Source of the DNA: Microvirga sp052115485
GTDB lineage: Bacteria; Pseudomonadota; Alphaproteobacteria; Rhizobiales; Beijerinckiaceae
DNA: 64,000 nucleotides
Direction of reading: 5' to 3'
Assembly (NCBI RefSeq): GCF_052115485.1
Contig: NZ_JBFRGU010000002.1
Span: 248,001 to 312,000, forward strand
The notes beneath the pieces are model-generated. The model searched no databases and was not told the DNA's origin. It saw nothing but the letters and a program-made list of their open reading frames with translations. Both the position numbers and the translations under genes were made by a program. This document shows, one piece after another, positions 8,075-16,951 of this stretch (the first letter of the stretch is position 1; the number at the start of each line of letters is the position of its first letter).

Positions 8075-9369
8075 TGGATGGGGTCGTCCACATTGTCGGA
8101 GCCGGTCTTGCGGGCCTGAGCGCTGCAATACGCTTGGTCGAGGCTGGATACTCTGTCGAAGTTTACGAGGCGGCAAAGATCGCAGGTGGACGGTGTCGTT
8201 CCTATTTCGATCCGGCTCTCGGGTGCACGATCGACAACGGAAACCACCTTGTCCTATCCGGCAACGGGGCGACACTTGATTTCCTTTCCCGGATCGAGGC
8301 GAAGCATGAACTGAGTGGTCCACCCGAAGCGGCTTTCGCGTTCGCCGATCTTGCGAGTCATGAACGTTGGACTCTGCGGCCGAACAGGGGCCGGTTGCCC
8401 TGGTGGATTTTCGACGCGAAGCGCCGCGTGCCTGCCAGCCGCGCCAGAGATTATCTGGCCGCCGCGAAGATCCTGCATGCGCCAGCTTTGGCATCTGTCA
8501 GCGATGTCATGGTGTGCTCGGGACCGTTGTACGAGCGTCTGTGGCGACCGGTGCTTTTGGCTGCTCTCAACACCGGGCCGAGAGAAGCCGACGCAGGGCT
8601 GGCAGCGCAGATCCTGCGCGAAACGCTGGCTGCTGGCGGACAAGCCTGCCGGCCGCTGATCGCAAGGGCTGGCCTTTCCGCGACCTTCATCGAACCCGCG
8701 CTTCGACGTTTGGCAAAAAACCAAGTATCCGTCCATTTCGGGCGCCGCCTGCGCGAAATCGGCCTGACTGGAGGACGTCCCGGGGGGCTTGATTTCGGAG
8801 AGGTGCAAATCGAGCTTGGATCTCGCGAAACCGTTATTCTCGCAGTCCCATCGTGGACGGCAGCAGGGCTCGTTCCCGGACTGCAAGTGCCCAACGACTC
8901 TCGCGCAATCATCAATGCTCATTTCCGGATAGAACCACCTACGACCCTTCCGCCGATCCTCGGCATCATCAATGGGTTGGCCGAATGGCTCTTTGCCTAT
9001 CCTGGGCGCCTCTCTGTCACCATCAGCAGCGCGGATCGCCTGTTGGATCTTCCGCGCGAGGCTCTCGCGGAAGCGATCTGGAACGATGTCTCGACCCTGA
9101 CCGGGCTTCCTCGCGATCTTCCGCCCTGGCAAATCGTGAAAGAGCGCCGCGCGACATTCGCGGCAACTCCAGACGAGGTCGCTCGCCGTCCACCCGCGCG
9201 AACGCACATTCCGGGCCTGATCCTTGCCGGAGATTGGACCGCGACGGAGCTGCCGGCGACAATCGAAGGTGCGATCAGATCGGGCTATAAGGCGGCCTCG
9301 GTCGTCGCGAGTGCATCCGCTGCCAGAAGTCCTCTTGCAACCATACCAGCGCAGCAGCATGCCGCATGA
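8071..9369 (+). CDS. hpnE: Hydroxysqualene dehydroxylase HpnE
   Basis: FAD-dependent oxidoreductase of the phytoene-desaturase-like family, 432 residues. It reduces hydroxysqualene to squalene. The dinucleotide-binding motif VGAGLAGLSAAIRL starts near residue 8, followed by VYEAAKIAGGRC, and the C-terminal FAD motif IPGLILAGDWTATELPAT lies near residue 390. Two ATG codons stand in tandem at 8071 and 8074; the first overlaps the hpnD stop. A longer reading frame begins inside hpnD but is not needed. The stop overlaps the shc start. Confidence 0.95.
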   Translation: MMDGVVHIVGAGLAGLSAAIRLVEAGYSVEVYEAAKIAGGRCRSYFDPALGCTIDNGNHLVLSGNGATLDFLSRIEAKHELSGPPEAAFAFADLASHERWTLRPNRGRLPWWIFDAKRRVPASRARDYLAAAKILHAPALASVSDVMVCSGPLYERLWRPVLLAALNTGPREADAGLAAQILRETLAAGGQACRPLIARAGLSATFIEPALRRLAKNQVSVHFGRRLREIGLTGGRPGGLDFGEVQIELGSRETVILAVPSWTAAGLVPGLQVPNDSRAIINAHFRIEPPTTLPPILGIINGLAEWLFAYPGRLSVTISSADRLLDLPREALAEAIWNDVSTLTGLPRDLPPWQIVKERRATFAATPDEVARRPPARTHIPGLILAGDWTATELPATIEGAIRSGYKAASVVASASAARSPLATIPAQQHAA

Positions 9370-11318
9370 CCGAAGCCATCTTTTACCCCCTCGAATGGCC
9401 GGCAGATAAAATCGAACCGCAGATTGCCGCGGCGACCCAAGCCCTCATCGATTGTGCGCGAGCGGACGGCCATTGGTGTTTCGAGCTCGAGGCGGATGCG
9501 ACCATCCCGGCGGAGTACATTCTTCTGAAGCATTACCTTGGCGAAGCGGTGGATTCCGCGCTCGAAGCCAAGATGGGTTCCTACCTTCGGCGCATTCAGA
9601 AGCGGGAAGGGGGCTGGCCTCTCTTCCACGATGGTGCATTCGACATGAGTGCCAGCGTGAAAGCGTATTTCGCGCTCAAGATGATCGGCGATGCGCCGAA
9701 TAGTGCGCATATGCTTCGGGCCCGCGAGGCGATTCTCGCTCTTGGCGGAGCTGCGAAGAGCAATGTCTTTACGCGGGCCTTTCTGGCGCTCTATGGCGAG
9801 ATCCCCTGGCGGGCCGTTCCGGCCATGCCTGTCGAAATCATGCTTCTCCCGTGCTGGTTTCCCTTCCATCTCTCAAAAATCTCATACTGGGCTCGCACCG
9901 TTCTCGTTCCGCTTATGGTCTTGCAGGCGCTGAAGCCGAAAGCGCGAAATCCGCGCGGTATCGGAATCGGTGAACTTTTCATCGTTCCGCCAGGCGAGGT
10001 GCGTGACTGGCCGAGGGGTGCGCATCAGACATCGCCCTGGACTCCGTTCTTCCAAGGGATCGATACCATTCTTCGTCCCGCAGAGCGGTTCTTTCCGAAA
10101 GGCCTTCGCCAGAGAGCCGTTAAAGCAGCCGTCGCCTTTGTCGAGCAGCGGCTCAATGGCCGCGACGGGCTCGGGGCCATTTTCCCGGCCATGGCCAATG
10201 CCGTGATGATGTTCGATGCCCTCAGCTATCCGGCGGACCATCCGCATGTCGTGACAGCGCGCGAAGCGCTCGAAGGTTTGGTCGTCGTGAGGGAACAGGA
10301 AGCCTTTTGCCAGCCTTGCCTGTCACCGGTCTGGGATACGGCACTCGCATGCCAGGCTCTGCTCGAGGTCGGTGGCAATGAAGCGAAGGCGGCAGCGCTT
10401 CAAGGTCTTGGCTGGTTGAGCGAGCGACAAATTCTCGACGTGGCGGGAGATTGGGCGGCGGAACATCCGGGATTGCGGCCGGGTGGTTGGGCCTTTCAAT
10501 ACGCCAATCCGCACTATCCCGATGTCGATGACACGGCGGTTGTTGTTATGACCATGCACCGGGGAGATCCAACGACATTCGATGAGGCGATCGCCCGCGG
10601 TCGCGAGTGGGTCTCGGGCCTGCAGAGCCGCAACGGCGGTTGGGGTGCCTTCGATGTCGACAACACCTACGAGTATCTCAACTATATCCCCTTCGCCGAT
10701 CATGGAGCGCTTCTCGATCCGCCGACCGCCGACGTGACGGCGCGTTGCGTATCGATGCTCGCTCAACTCGGCGAGACACCGGAAGCCAGTCCGACGCTCG
10801 CACGCGGCATCGCCTACCTCCTCGCGGCGCAGGAAAAAGATGGGAGTTGGTTCGGTCGCTGGGGCGTGAATTACATCTATGGGACCTGGTCGGCTCTCTG
10901 CGCCCTTCGCGCGGCAAAGATCGACACGCAGTCAGTGGCGATGCGTCGCGCGGTGAAATGGCTTGTCGCGATCCAGCATTCCGATGGAGGGTGGGGCGAG
11001 GGCGGTGAGAGTTATCGTCTCGATTACCGTGGGTATGAACCCGCACCGAGTACGGCCTCGCAGAGCGCGTGGGCACTCTTGGCTCTCATGGCTGCAGGCG
11101 AAGTCGAGCATCCAGCCGTCGCGCGGGGCATCGCGTATCTGAGACGCACGCAAGGCTCCGATGGGTTTTGGCGCGAGGAGCGTTTCACGGCGACGGGATT
11201 CCCGCGCGTCTTCTACCTGCGTTACCACGGATACCCGAAGTTCTTTCCGCTTTGGGCTCTCGCGCGCTACCGCAATTTGAGGCGGGGGATCGACCACAAT
11301 GCGAGGTTTGGAATGTGA
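9366..11318 (+). CDS. shc: Squalene-hopene cyclase
   Basis: Membrane-associated terpene cyclase of 650 residues, the usual length, turning squalene into hopene or hopanol in one step. The protonating DxDD motif is D386-V-D-D389. QW repeats that stabilise the alpha/alpha barrel are visible as GGWPLF, NGGWGAF, DGSWFGRWG, DGGWGEGG and DGFWREERF, and the C-terminal GFPRVFYLRYHGYPKFFP is characteristic. It sits directly after the squalene synthesis genes (ATGA overlap with hpnE), so substrate and cyclase are made together. Also called hpnF. Confidence 0.97.
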   Translation: MTEAIFYPLEWPADKIEPQIAAATQALIDCARADGHWCFELEADATIPAEYILLKHYLGEAVDSALEAKMGSYLRRIQKREGGWPLFHDGAFDMSASVKAYFALKMIGDAPNSAHMLRAREAILALGGAAKSNVFTRAFLALYGEIPWRAVPAMPVEIMLLPCWFPFHLSKISYWARTVLVPLMVLQALKPKARNPRGIGIGELFIVPPGEVRDWPRGAHQTSPWTPFFQGIDTILRPAERFFPKGLRQRAVKAAVAFVEQRLNGRDGLGAIFPAMANAVMMFDALSYPADHPHVVTAREALEGLVVVREQEAFCQPCLSPVWDTALACQALLEVGGNEAKAAALQGLGWLSERQILDVAGDWAAEHPGLRPGGWAFQYANPHYPDVDDTAVVVMTMHRGDPTTFDEAIARGREWVSGLQSRNGGWGAFDVDNTYEYLNYIPFADHGALLDPPTADVTARCVSMLAQLGETPEASPTLARGIAYLLAAQEKDGSWFGRWGVNYIYGTWSALCALRAAKIDTQSVAMRRAVKWLVAIQHSDGGWGEGGESYRLDYRGYEPAPSTASQSAWALLALMAAGEVEHPAVARGIAYLRRTQGSDGFWREERFTATGFPRVFYLRYHGYPKFFPLWALARYRNLRRGIDHNARFGM

Positions 11319-12031
11319 CCTCCGAACTCTCGCTGCCCATTCTCGTCGTGACCGGATTTCGCCAAGAAGCACGGCTCGTCGCCGGATCTGACATCGCTAT
11401 CATTTGCTCAGGGGGCTCTCCGGCGCGACTGAAGACGGCGCTCGGCGAGCTTAAGCCCGCCTATCGCGCGATCATCAGTTTTGGGATTGCTGGCGGCCTT
11501 GATCCGGCTCTCGGTCCGGGCGATGCGATCATCGCCAGCGGCATTGTCGCTGCGAACGCACGGTGGGGTACGCATTCCGGAATAGTTCGCGACTGGGCGC
11601 GGCTTTTGTCGACGGGTCGCCGACGCGTGATCCTTGCTGAAATCGCCGGCGCCGATGCCCCGGTGCTGACACCCCCAGACAAGGCTGTCTTGCGTTCCGC
11701 AACCGGAGCCGCTGCGGTCGATATGGAATCCCACATTGCGGCCGCTTTTGCGGCGGAGCACGGAATTCCATTTGCCGCCATTCGGGTGATCTGCGACCCG
11801 GCCGAGTGCGGACTTCCATCTCTCGTGGGAAAGGCACTGCACCCGAGTGGGAGCATCAATCTAAAGGGCGCGCTGCACGAGATCGCCAGAAGTCCGATGC
11901 AGCTTACCGCGCTGCCGCGTTTGGCATGGCATGCCTCTGCCGCCTTCTCGAGTTTAAGACACTGCCTAATGCTTCTGGGTCCGGGTCTTGGCGTTGCCGG
12001 CCTCGATGAGTCTTTCCGCGACATTGCGTGA
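11315..12031 (+). CDS. hpnG: Adenosylhopane nucleosidase HpnG
   Basis: Phosphorylase/nucleosidase-superfamily protein of 238 residues that removes adenine from adenosylhopane to give ribosylhopane on the way to bacteriohopanetetrol. Visible motifs are SFGIAGGLDPALGPGD near residue 55 and DMESHIAAAFAAEHGIPFAAIR near residue 135, where the Asp-Met-Glu-Ser segment forms the ribose/base site. The likely start is GTG 11315, which overlaps the shc stop (GTGA); a longer frame runs back into shc. Its 3' end overlaps the opposing hpnH gene by 66 bases. Confidence 0.9.
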   Translation: MTSELSLPILVVTGFRQEARLVAGSDIAIICSGGSPARLKTALGELKPAYRAIISFGIAGGLDPALGPGDAIIASGIVAANARWGTHSGIVRDWARLLSTGRRRVILAEIAGADAPVLTPPDKAVLRSATGAAAVDMESHIAAAFAAEHGIPFAAIRVICDPAECGLPSLVGKALHPSGSINLKGALHEIARSPMQLTALPRLAWHASAAFSSLRHCLMLLGPGLGVAGLDESFRDIA

Positions 12032-13102
12032 AAAGACGAATTGTGCCGGACGCTGCCCATCGAGCGGAATCTCGGGTGCCATCGGTCCTTCGGTGCCAAC
12101 CCCCCGCAAAGCCGTCCAAGCCGCTTTCCAGGGCCGTTGGACTGTGTCCAGCACGGCGGATGCCTCATAACCCGAATGGACCATGCAATCGGCACACTTT
12201 TCGTAGTGGCCGGTACCGTAGGCGTCCCAATCGGTTTCTTCCATCAGTTCGCGGAAGGTCGCGGCGTAGCCTTCACCCAGGAGGTAGCAGGGGCGTTGCC
12301 ATCCGAAGACAGTCCGGGTGGGGTTGCCCCATGGCGTGCAGTGATAGGTCTGGTTGCCGGCCAGAAAGTCGAGGAAGAGCGCGGACTGGTTGAAAGCCCA
12401 TTTTTTGCCACCCCGTCCGAGGCGGAAGATATCGCGGAATAGCTCCTTGGTGACCCGTCGATTGAGGAAATGCTGTTGGTCGGGTGCCCGCTCGTAGGCA
12501 TATCCCGGTGAGACGGTAATTCCATCAACTCCGAGTGCCGTGACACTATCGAAGAAGGCTGCAACCCGCTCCGGGTCGGCCCCTGTGAAAAAGGTGCTGT
12601 TGACGGTGACACGAAAGCCTTTGGCCTGCGCCAACCGGAGGGCCGCGACAGCGCGATTATAGACACCTTCCTGGCACACCGAGCGATCATGCATCTCTTC
12701 ATCGCCATCGAGGTGAATGGACCAGGTGAAATATGGGCTCGGCCGATACTGGTCGATCTTTTTCTCGAGCAGTAACGCATTCGTGCAGACGACGACGAAT
12801 TTCCGGCGATCGATGGCGCCTGCCACGATCTGAGGCAGATCTTTGTGTAAGAGTGGCTCACCGCCCGCAAGCACCACGACCGGGGCGCCGCACTCGTCCA
12901 TCGCCGCAAGACAATCCTCAACGGACAGCCGCTTGTTGAGGATTGCATCGGGATAGTCGATTTTGCCGCATCCGGCGCAGGCAAGATTGCATCGGAAAAG
13001 CGGCTCCAGCATGAGCACGAGAGGGTAACGTTTTCGGCCTGCGAGGTGCTGGCGAAGGATATAGCTTCCGATCGAGACAACTTGTCGGATGGGGATCCCC
13101 AC
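11966..13102 (-). CDS. hpnH: Adenosyl-hopene transferase HpnH (radical SAM)
   Basis: Radical SAM enzyme of 378 residues that joins the 5'-deoxyadenosyl group to hopene (diploptene), giving adenosylhopane for HpnG. The 4Fe-4S cluster cysteines are C38, C42 and C45 in RCNLACAGCGK, and the AdoMet-binding VVLAGGEPLL follows near residue 75. The C-terminal region holds extra Cys residues (GHYEKCADC), typical of HpnH. The gene runs convergently into hpnG with a 66-base overlap, which may cause mutual interference between the two transcripts. ispH lies 42 bases upstream on the same strand, so the two may form an operon. Confidence 0.95.
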   Translation of the reverse strand: MGIPIRQVVSIGSYILRQHLAGRKRYPLVLMLEPLFRCNLACAGCGKIDYPDAILNKRLSVEDCLAAMDECGAPVVVLAGGEPLLHKDLPQIVAGAIDRRKFVVVCTNALLLEKKIDQYRPSPYFTWSIHLDGDEEMHDRSVCQEGVYNRAVAALRLAQAKGFRVTVNSTFFTGADPERVAAFFDSVTALGVDGITVSPGYAYERAPDQQHFLNRRVTKELFRDIFRLGRGGKKWAFNQSALFLDFLAGNQTYHCTPWGNPTRTVFGWQRPCYLLGEGYAATFRELMEETDWDAYGTGHYEKCADCMVHSGYEASAVLDTVQRPWKAAWTALRGVGTEGPMAPEIPLDGQRPAQFVFSRNVAERLIEAGNAKTRTQKH

Positions 13103-13144
13103 GGGCGACTCCTTGTTGAGCGGTCCTGATGCCGCAAGCGTGGC

Positions 13145-14074
13145 TCAAACAGCTAGGAGTTCGGCCGGCAGACGGAAATTGATGGTCTCCTGGACCCCCG
13201 GGAGGATAGAAACGTCCACAGGTCCAGCAGCGCAGCGGAGTGCTTCGATGACATTCTCCACGAGCACTTCGGGTGCCGAAGCTCCAGCAGTTACTCCGAC
13301 TACCTCAACGCGATGAAGCCAGTTTGGATCGACATCCGCACCATCGGCCACAAGGTAACTCGGGATTCCGGCTTCAATGCCAATCTCGAGCAAACGGTTG
13401 GAATTCGAGCTATTACGTGCACCGACAACAAGAACGAGATCGGCGATACGGCAGAGCTGCCGGAGAGCAACTTGGCGGTTTTGCGTAGCGTAGCAGATGT
13501 CCTTTGTTTCGGGGCCGACCACATCGGCGAACCGATCTCTGAGCGCCGTGATGATCGAGCGAGTGTCGTCGACGCTGAGTGTCGTCTGGGTCACGTACGC
13601 GATGGGCGTGTCAAATGGGAGACCCAACGCCTCTACATCGGCCAGATTTTGCACAAGATGAACGATGCCTTCCACCTGCCCGAGTGTTCCTTCCACTTCG
13701 GGGTGCCCCGCATGGCCGATAAGCACCAGCGTCCGCCCTTGCTCGACATAGCGCCGGCCTTGATTGTGGACCTTGGTCACGAGTGGGCATGTCGCATCCA
13801 GAGCCGGCAATTGCCTGGCTTGCGCCGCCGCCACGACGGCGCGGGGCACGCCATGGGCACTGAAAATCACGACAGNGCCATCCGGAACTTCGCTGAGGTC
13901 CTCGACGAAACGGGCACCCTTTCGCTCCAAGCTTTCGACAACGTAGCGATTATGAACGATCTCGTGACGAACATAGACCGGAGCGCCATATTTAATGAGT
14001 GCGCGTTCCACGATCTCGATCGCGCGAACGACGCCGGCACAAAAGCCACGGGGTTGAGCGAGGATGATTTTCAT
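13145..14074 (-). CDS. ispH: 4-hydroxy-3-methylbut-2-enyl diphosphate reductase IspH
   Basis: Last enzyme of the MEP isoprenoid pathway, making IPP and DMAPP with a 4Fe-4S cluster. All three cluster cysteines are visible: C12 in QPRGFCAG, the Cys of DATCPLVTKVH and that of DICYATQNRQ. Substrate-binding SAHGVP, GHPEVEG and NSSNSNRL are also present. Length (309) fits the family. One base (13876) is ambiguous; it affects one codon (NCT) in DGxVVIFSAHG, where family members usually have Ala, which GCT would give. Location inside the hopanoid locus links precursor supply to hopanoid synthesis; many genomes carry another ispH elsewhere, which cannot be checked here. Confidence 0.95.
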   Translation of the reverse strand: MKIILAQPRGFCAGVVRAIEIVERALIKYGAPVYVRHEIVHNRYVVESLERKGARFVEDLSEVPDGXVVIFSAHGVPRAVVAAAQARQLPALDATCPLVTKVHNQGRRYVEQGRTLVLIGHAGHPEVEGTLGQVEGIVHLVQNLADVEALGLPFDTPIAYVTQTTLSVDDTRSIITALRDRFADVVGPETKDICYATQNRQVALRQLCRIADLVLVVGARNSSNSNRLLEIGIEAGIPSYLVADGADVDPNWLHRVEVVGVTAGASAPEVLVENVIEALRCAAGPVDVSILPGVQETINFRLPAELLAV

Positions 14075-14281
14075 ATCCTATACTCTTTATGCTCAAGTTT
14101 GAGCTGTGATCGCCGCCAAGATATCCAAAGGTATCTACGTTCGGCCCCCGACCTTTCAATCCTTTTACTTTAATCTATTTTAATTTGTAGGCAGGCTATC
14201 AGTCGTCACGCAACATATCGTAGGGATTATTGCGGAGGCGATAGCGAGTGTTATCTCAGCGTTCGCGTTACTACTCTAGCC

Positions 14282-14299
14282 ACTATAGGGCGCTATAGT
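14282..14299. promoter_or_regulatory. Inverted repeat ACTATAG-N4-CTATAGT upstream of hpnN
   Basis: Perfect 7-base arms separated by four bases, 51 bases before the hpnN start, in the divergent region between ispH and hpnN. The size and symmetry suit a dimeric transcription factor, but no family can be named from it. Confidence 0.35.
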
Positions 14300-14349
14300 A
14301 CTGAGGGAAGGCGCTTCACATCTCATCGGGAGGGCATATCCAGATCCTG

Positions 14350-16950
14350 ATGCCAAAATCCTTGATCGAGCGCGTCGTAACACTGTGCATCCGTGGCCCA
14401 TGGCTGGTCATCGCTGTCGCCAGCGTGCTCGCCTTGCTCAGCCTTTTCGTTGCGCTCAAGCGCTTCACAATCAACACCGACACGGCACGATTGATTTCCC
14501 CGAACGTGACCTGGCGCCAGGACGAGATTGCGATCGACACGGCATTCCCGCATCGCACAGCTTCCATTGTCGCCGTCGTCGACGGGGAAACGCCTGAACT
14601 TGCCGATGAGGCGGCCGAAAAGCTCACAGACGCGCTCATGCGGCATAGCGAAATTTTCCGAAGGGTTCGGCAGCCGGATAGCGCTTCTTTCTTTGCGAAG
14701 AACGGCCTCTTGTTCCTGTCAAAAGAGGAACTCGCTCGCACGACCGAGGAGCTGATTGCGCAACAGGGGCTTCTTGAGCACCTCGCCGCCGATCCGAGCT
14801 TGCGCGGCTTTTTGCAGACCCTCTCGTTCGGATTGCAGGGCGTTCGCGCAGGCCAGATGAAGCTGGACGAGCTCGCCGGGCCGATGACAGCGTTGTCGAA
14901 CGTGCTTGAGCACGCTCTCGCAGGCGAGCCGGCCCGGCTCTCATGGCGGAATCTGGTGTCGGGCGGAAAGACCGGGGCCGGTGAGTTGAAGCGCTTTATC
15001 CTGATCGACCCCATTCTCAATCACAACACGCTGCAGCCCGGCGTAGAGGCAACCGAGCTCGTGCGACGAACGATCGGCGAGCTCAGGTTGACGCCTAATC
15101 GTGGCGTGCGCGTGCGCCTGACAGGCCCTGTTCCGATCTCGGACGACGAGTTCGGGACATTGGCGGAGAACGTCGTGCTCAACACGACGCTGACCCTCGC
15201 GGCCATCGGCCTCATCCTCTATTTCGCCCTCCGTTATGGACGGATCATCGCTCCCGTTCTGGTGACGCTTCTTGTGGGCATTGTCGTGACAACAGGTGTC
15301 GGCCTTCTGGTGGTCGGTGAATTCAACCTCATCTCAGTCGCCTTCGCGGCGCTGTTCGTGGGGCTCGGCATCGATTTCGGCATTCAGTTCGCCATGCGTT
15401 ATCGCGCCGAACGCTATGCGCAGGATGATCTCCCAACCGCTCTTGTCACCGCAGCGCGAGGGGTAGGTAGGTCGCTCACCTTAGCGGCCATCTCGCTCCT
15501 TGCCGGCTTCTTTTCCTTCTTGCCGACGGAGTTCCGAGGGGTTTCCGAACTCGGGCTGATCGCCGGCCTCGGCATGGTGATAGCCTATGTGGCAAACTTG
15601 ACGTTGCTCCCGGCGCTCATCACCGTCCTTCGACCGCTTGCCGAACAAAAGTCCATTGAGACGGCGTCTCTGGCCAGGCTCGACCACTGGATCCATGATC
15701 ACCGCCGTCTCGTGATCATGACGACGTTGCTGGCAGTCACGGTCGGATTGCCGCTTCTCATCAGCGTTCCGTTCGACTCGAACCCCATGAACCTGCGCGA
15801 CAAGCGTGTGGAATCGGTCGCGACATTCCTGGACTTGGCAAAGAACCCTGAGACCACACCGAATACGATCGATGTGTTGGCGCCATCGCTGGAGGAGGCT
15901 GAGACGCTTGCCGCCAAGCTTGGGGCTCTACCGGAGGTCTCGCGCACCATGACTTTAGCGAGCTTCATTCCGGATGATCAGGATGAGAAGCTCCGCTATG
16001 TCGGCGAGGCGGCTCTGACGCTCGCCCCGGCACTCCATCCAGCAAAGGTGATGCCGCCTCCGACGGATGCCCAAAATATCGCGGCCCTGAGCGAGACCGC
16101 GACGCTGTTGCGCGAAGCTGCAGGGACAAAGCCCGGTTCGGCAGAAGATCAAGCCCGACGGCTTGCCGCTGTTCTCAATCAGGTTGTCGAGACCTCGCCC
16201 TCAAAGCGAAAAGCCGCTGAGGCCGCCGTGATATTGGATTTGCCGCGCTTCTTGAATCGGCTTCGCTTGCTTTTGAGCACGGAACCGATCACGCGCGAAA
16301 ATCTCCCGCGCGATCTTGTGGCGGACTGGATTGCGCCGGATGGGCGAGCGAGGGTTGAGGTCTTTCCCAGAGGAGGGGCCCACAACGATGAAGTCCTCGC
16401 AACATTTGCGAACGCAGTCCACGCGGTCGCGCCTCACGCCACGGGAACCCCGATCGTGATCGTGGAATCCGGACGCACGGTGGTCCGTGCATTTATCGAG
16501 GCGGCGCTGTTTTCCCTCGTCGCGATTTTCCTGATCCTATGGGTCACGCTTCGCAGCTTGCGCGATGTCTCCCATGCTCTTGGTCCACTCGTGCTGGCCA
16601 CGATCCTGACGCTGGAGACGGCCTCTCTGCTAGGGCTTTCCCTTAATTTCGCGAACATCATCGCCTTGCCGCTCATGCTCGCCGTCGGTGTCGCCTTTCA
16701 TATCTACTACATCATAGCCTGGCGGGCGGGCGTGTCCGACATGCTGGCCTCCAGTTTGACGCGGGCAATCTTCTTCAGTGCGCTCACCACCGGCATCGCC
16801 TTTGGCAGCCTCTGCTTCTCGAGCCACCCGGGAACGGCAAGCATGGGGCTGCTTTTGGCCCTGTCTCTGTTCTTCACGCTCCTTTCAGCCTTCATCGTGG
16901 TGCCGGCCTTCCTCGGCCCACCGCATAAATCCGATGAAGGAAAAGTGTAG
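14350..16950 (+). CDS. hpnN: Hopanoid transporter HpnN (RND family)
   Basis: Inner-membrane RND/MMPL-type protein of 866 residues. HpnN of Rhodopseudomonas palustris is known to move hopanoids to the outer membrane. Two repeats of a membrane helix followed by a large periplasmic loop and a five-helix bundle are evident: one helix near residues 15-35, helices over about 275-440, another near 455, and the second bundle over about 715-860. The ILYFALRYGR and GLGIDFGIQFAMRYRAER segments are typical of this family. It stands alone on the plus strand between the divergent ispH and the convergent hpnJ, whose end is one base away. No partner membrane-fusion protein is encoded nearby. Confidence 0.92.
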   Translation: MPKSLIERVVTLCIRGPWLVIAVASVLALLSLFVALKRFTINTDTARLISPNVTWRQDEIAIDTAFPHRTASIVAVVDGETPELADEAAEKLTDALMRHSEIFRRVRQPDSASFFAKNGLLFLSKEELARTTEELIAQQGLLEHLAADPSLRGFLQTLSFGLQGVRAGQMKLDELAGPMTALSNVLEHALAGEPARLSWRNLVSGGKTGAGELKRFILIDPILNHNTLQPGVEATELVRRTIGELRLTPNRGVRVRLTGPVPISDDEFGTLAENVVLNTTLTLAAIGLILYFALRYGRIIAPVLVTLLVGIVVTTGVGLLVVGEFNLISVAFAALFVGLGIDFGIQFAMRYRAERYAQDDLPTALVTAARGVGRSLTLAAISLLAGFFSFLPTEFRGVSELGLIAGLGMVIAYVANLTLLPALITVLRPLAEQKSIETASLARLDHWIHDHRRLVIMTTLLAVTVGLPLLISVPFDSNPMNLRDKRVESVATFLDLAKNPETTPNTIDVLAPSLEEAETLAAKLGALPEVSRTMTLASFIPDDQDEKLRYVGEAALTLAPALHPAKVMPPPTDAQNIAALSETATLLREAAGTKPGSAEDQARRLAAVLNQVVETSPSKRKAAEAAVILDLPRFLNRLRLLLSTEPITRENLPRDLVADWIAPDGRARVEVFPRGGAHNDEVLATFANAVHAVAPHATGTPIVIVESGRTVVRAFIEAALFSLVAIFLILWVTLRSLRDVSHALGPLVLATILTLETASLLGLSLNFANIIALPLMLAVGVAFHIYYIIAWRAGVSDMLASSLTRAIFFSALTTGIAFGSLCFSSHPGTASMGLLLALSLFFTLLSAFIVVPAFLGPPHKSDEGKV

Positions 16951-16951
16951 G

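Noticed and set aside
6881..8494. 537-codon minus-strand frame across hpnC, hpnD and hpnE
   Set aside because: Spans three well-supported genes on the other strand and shows no domain.
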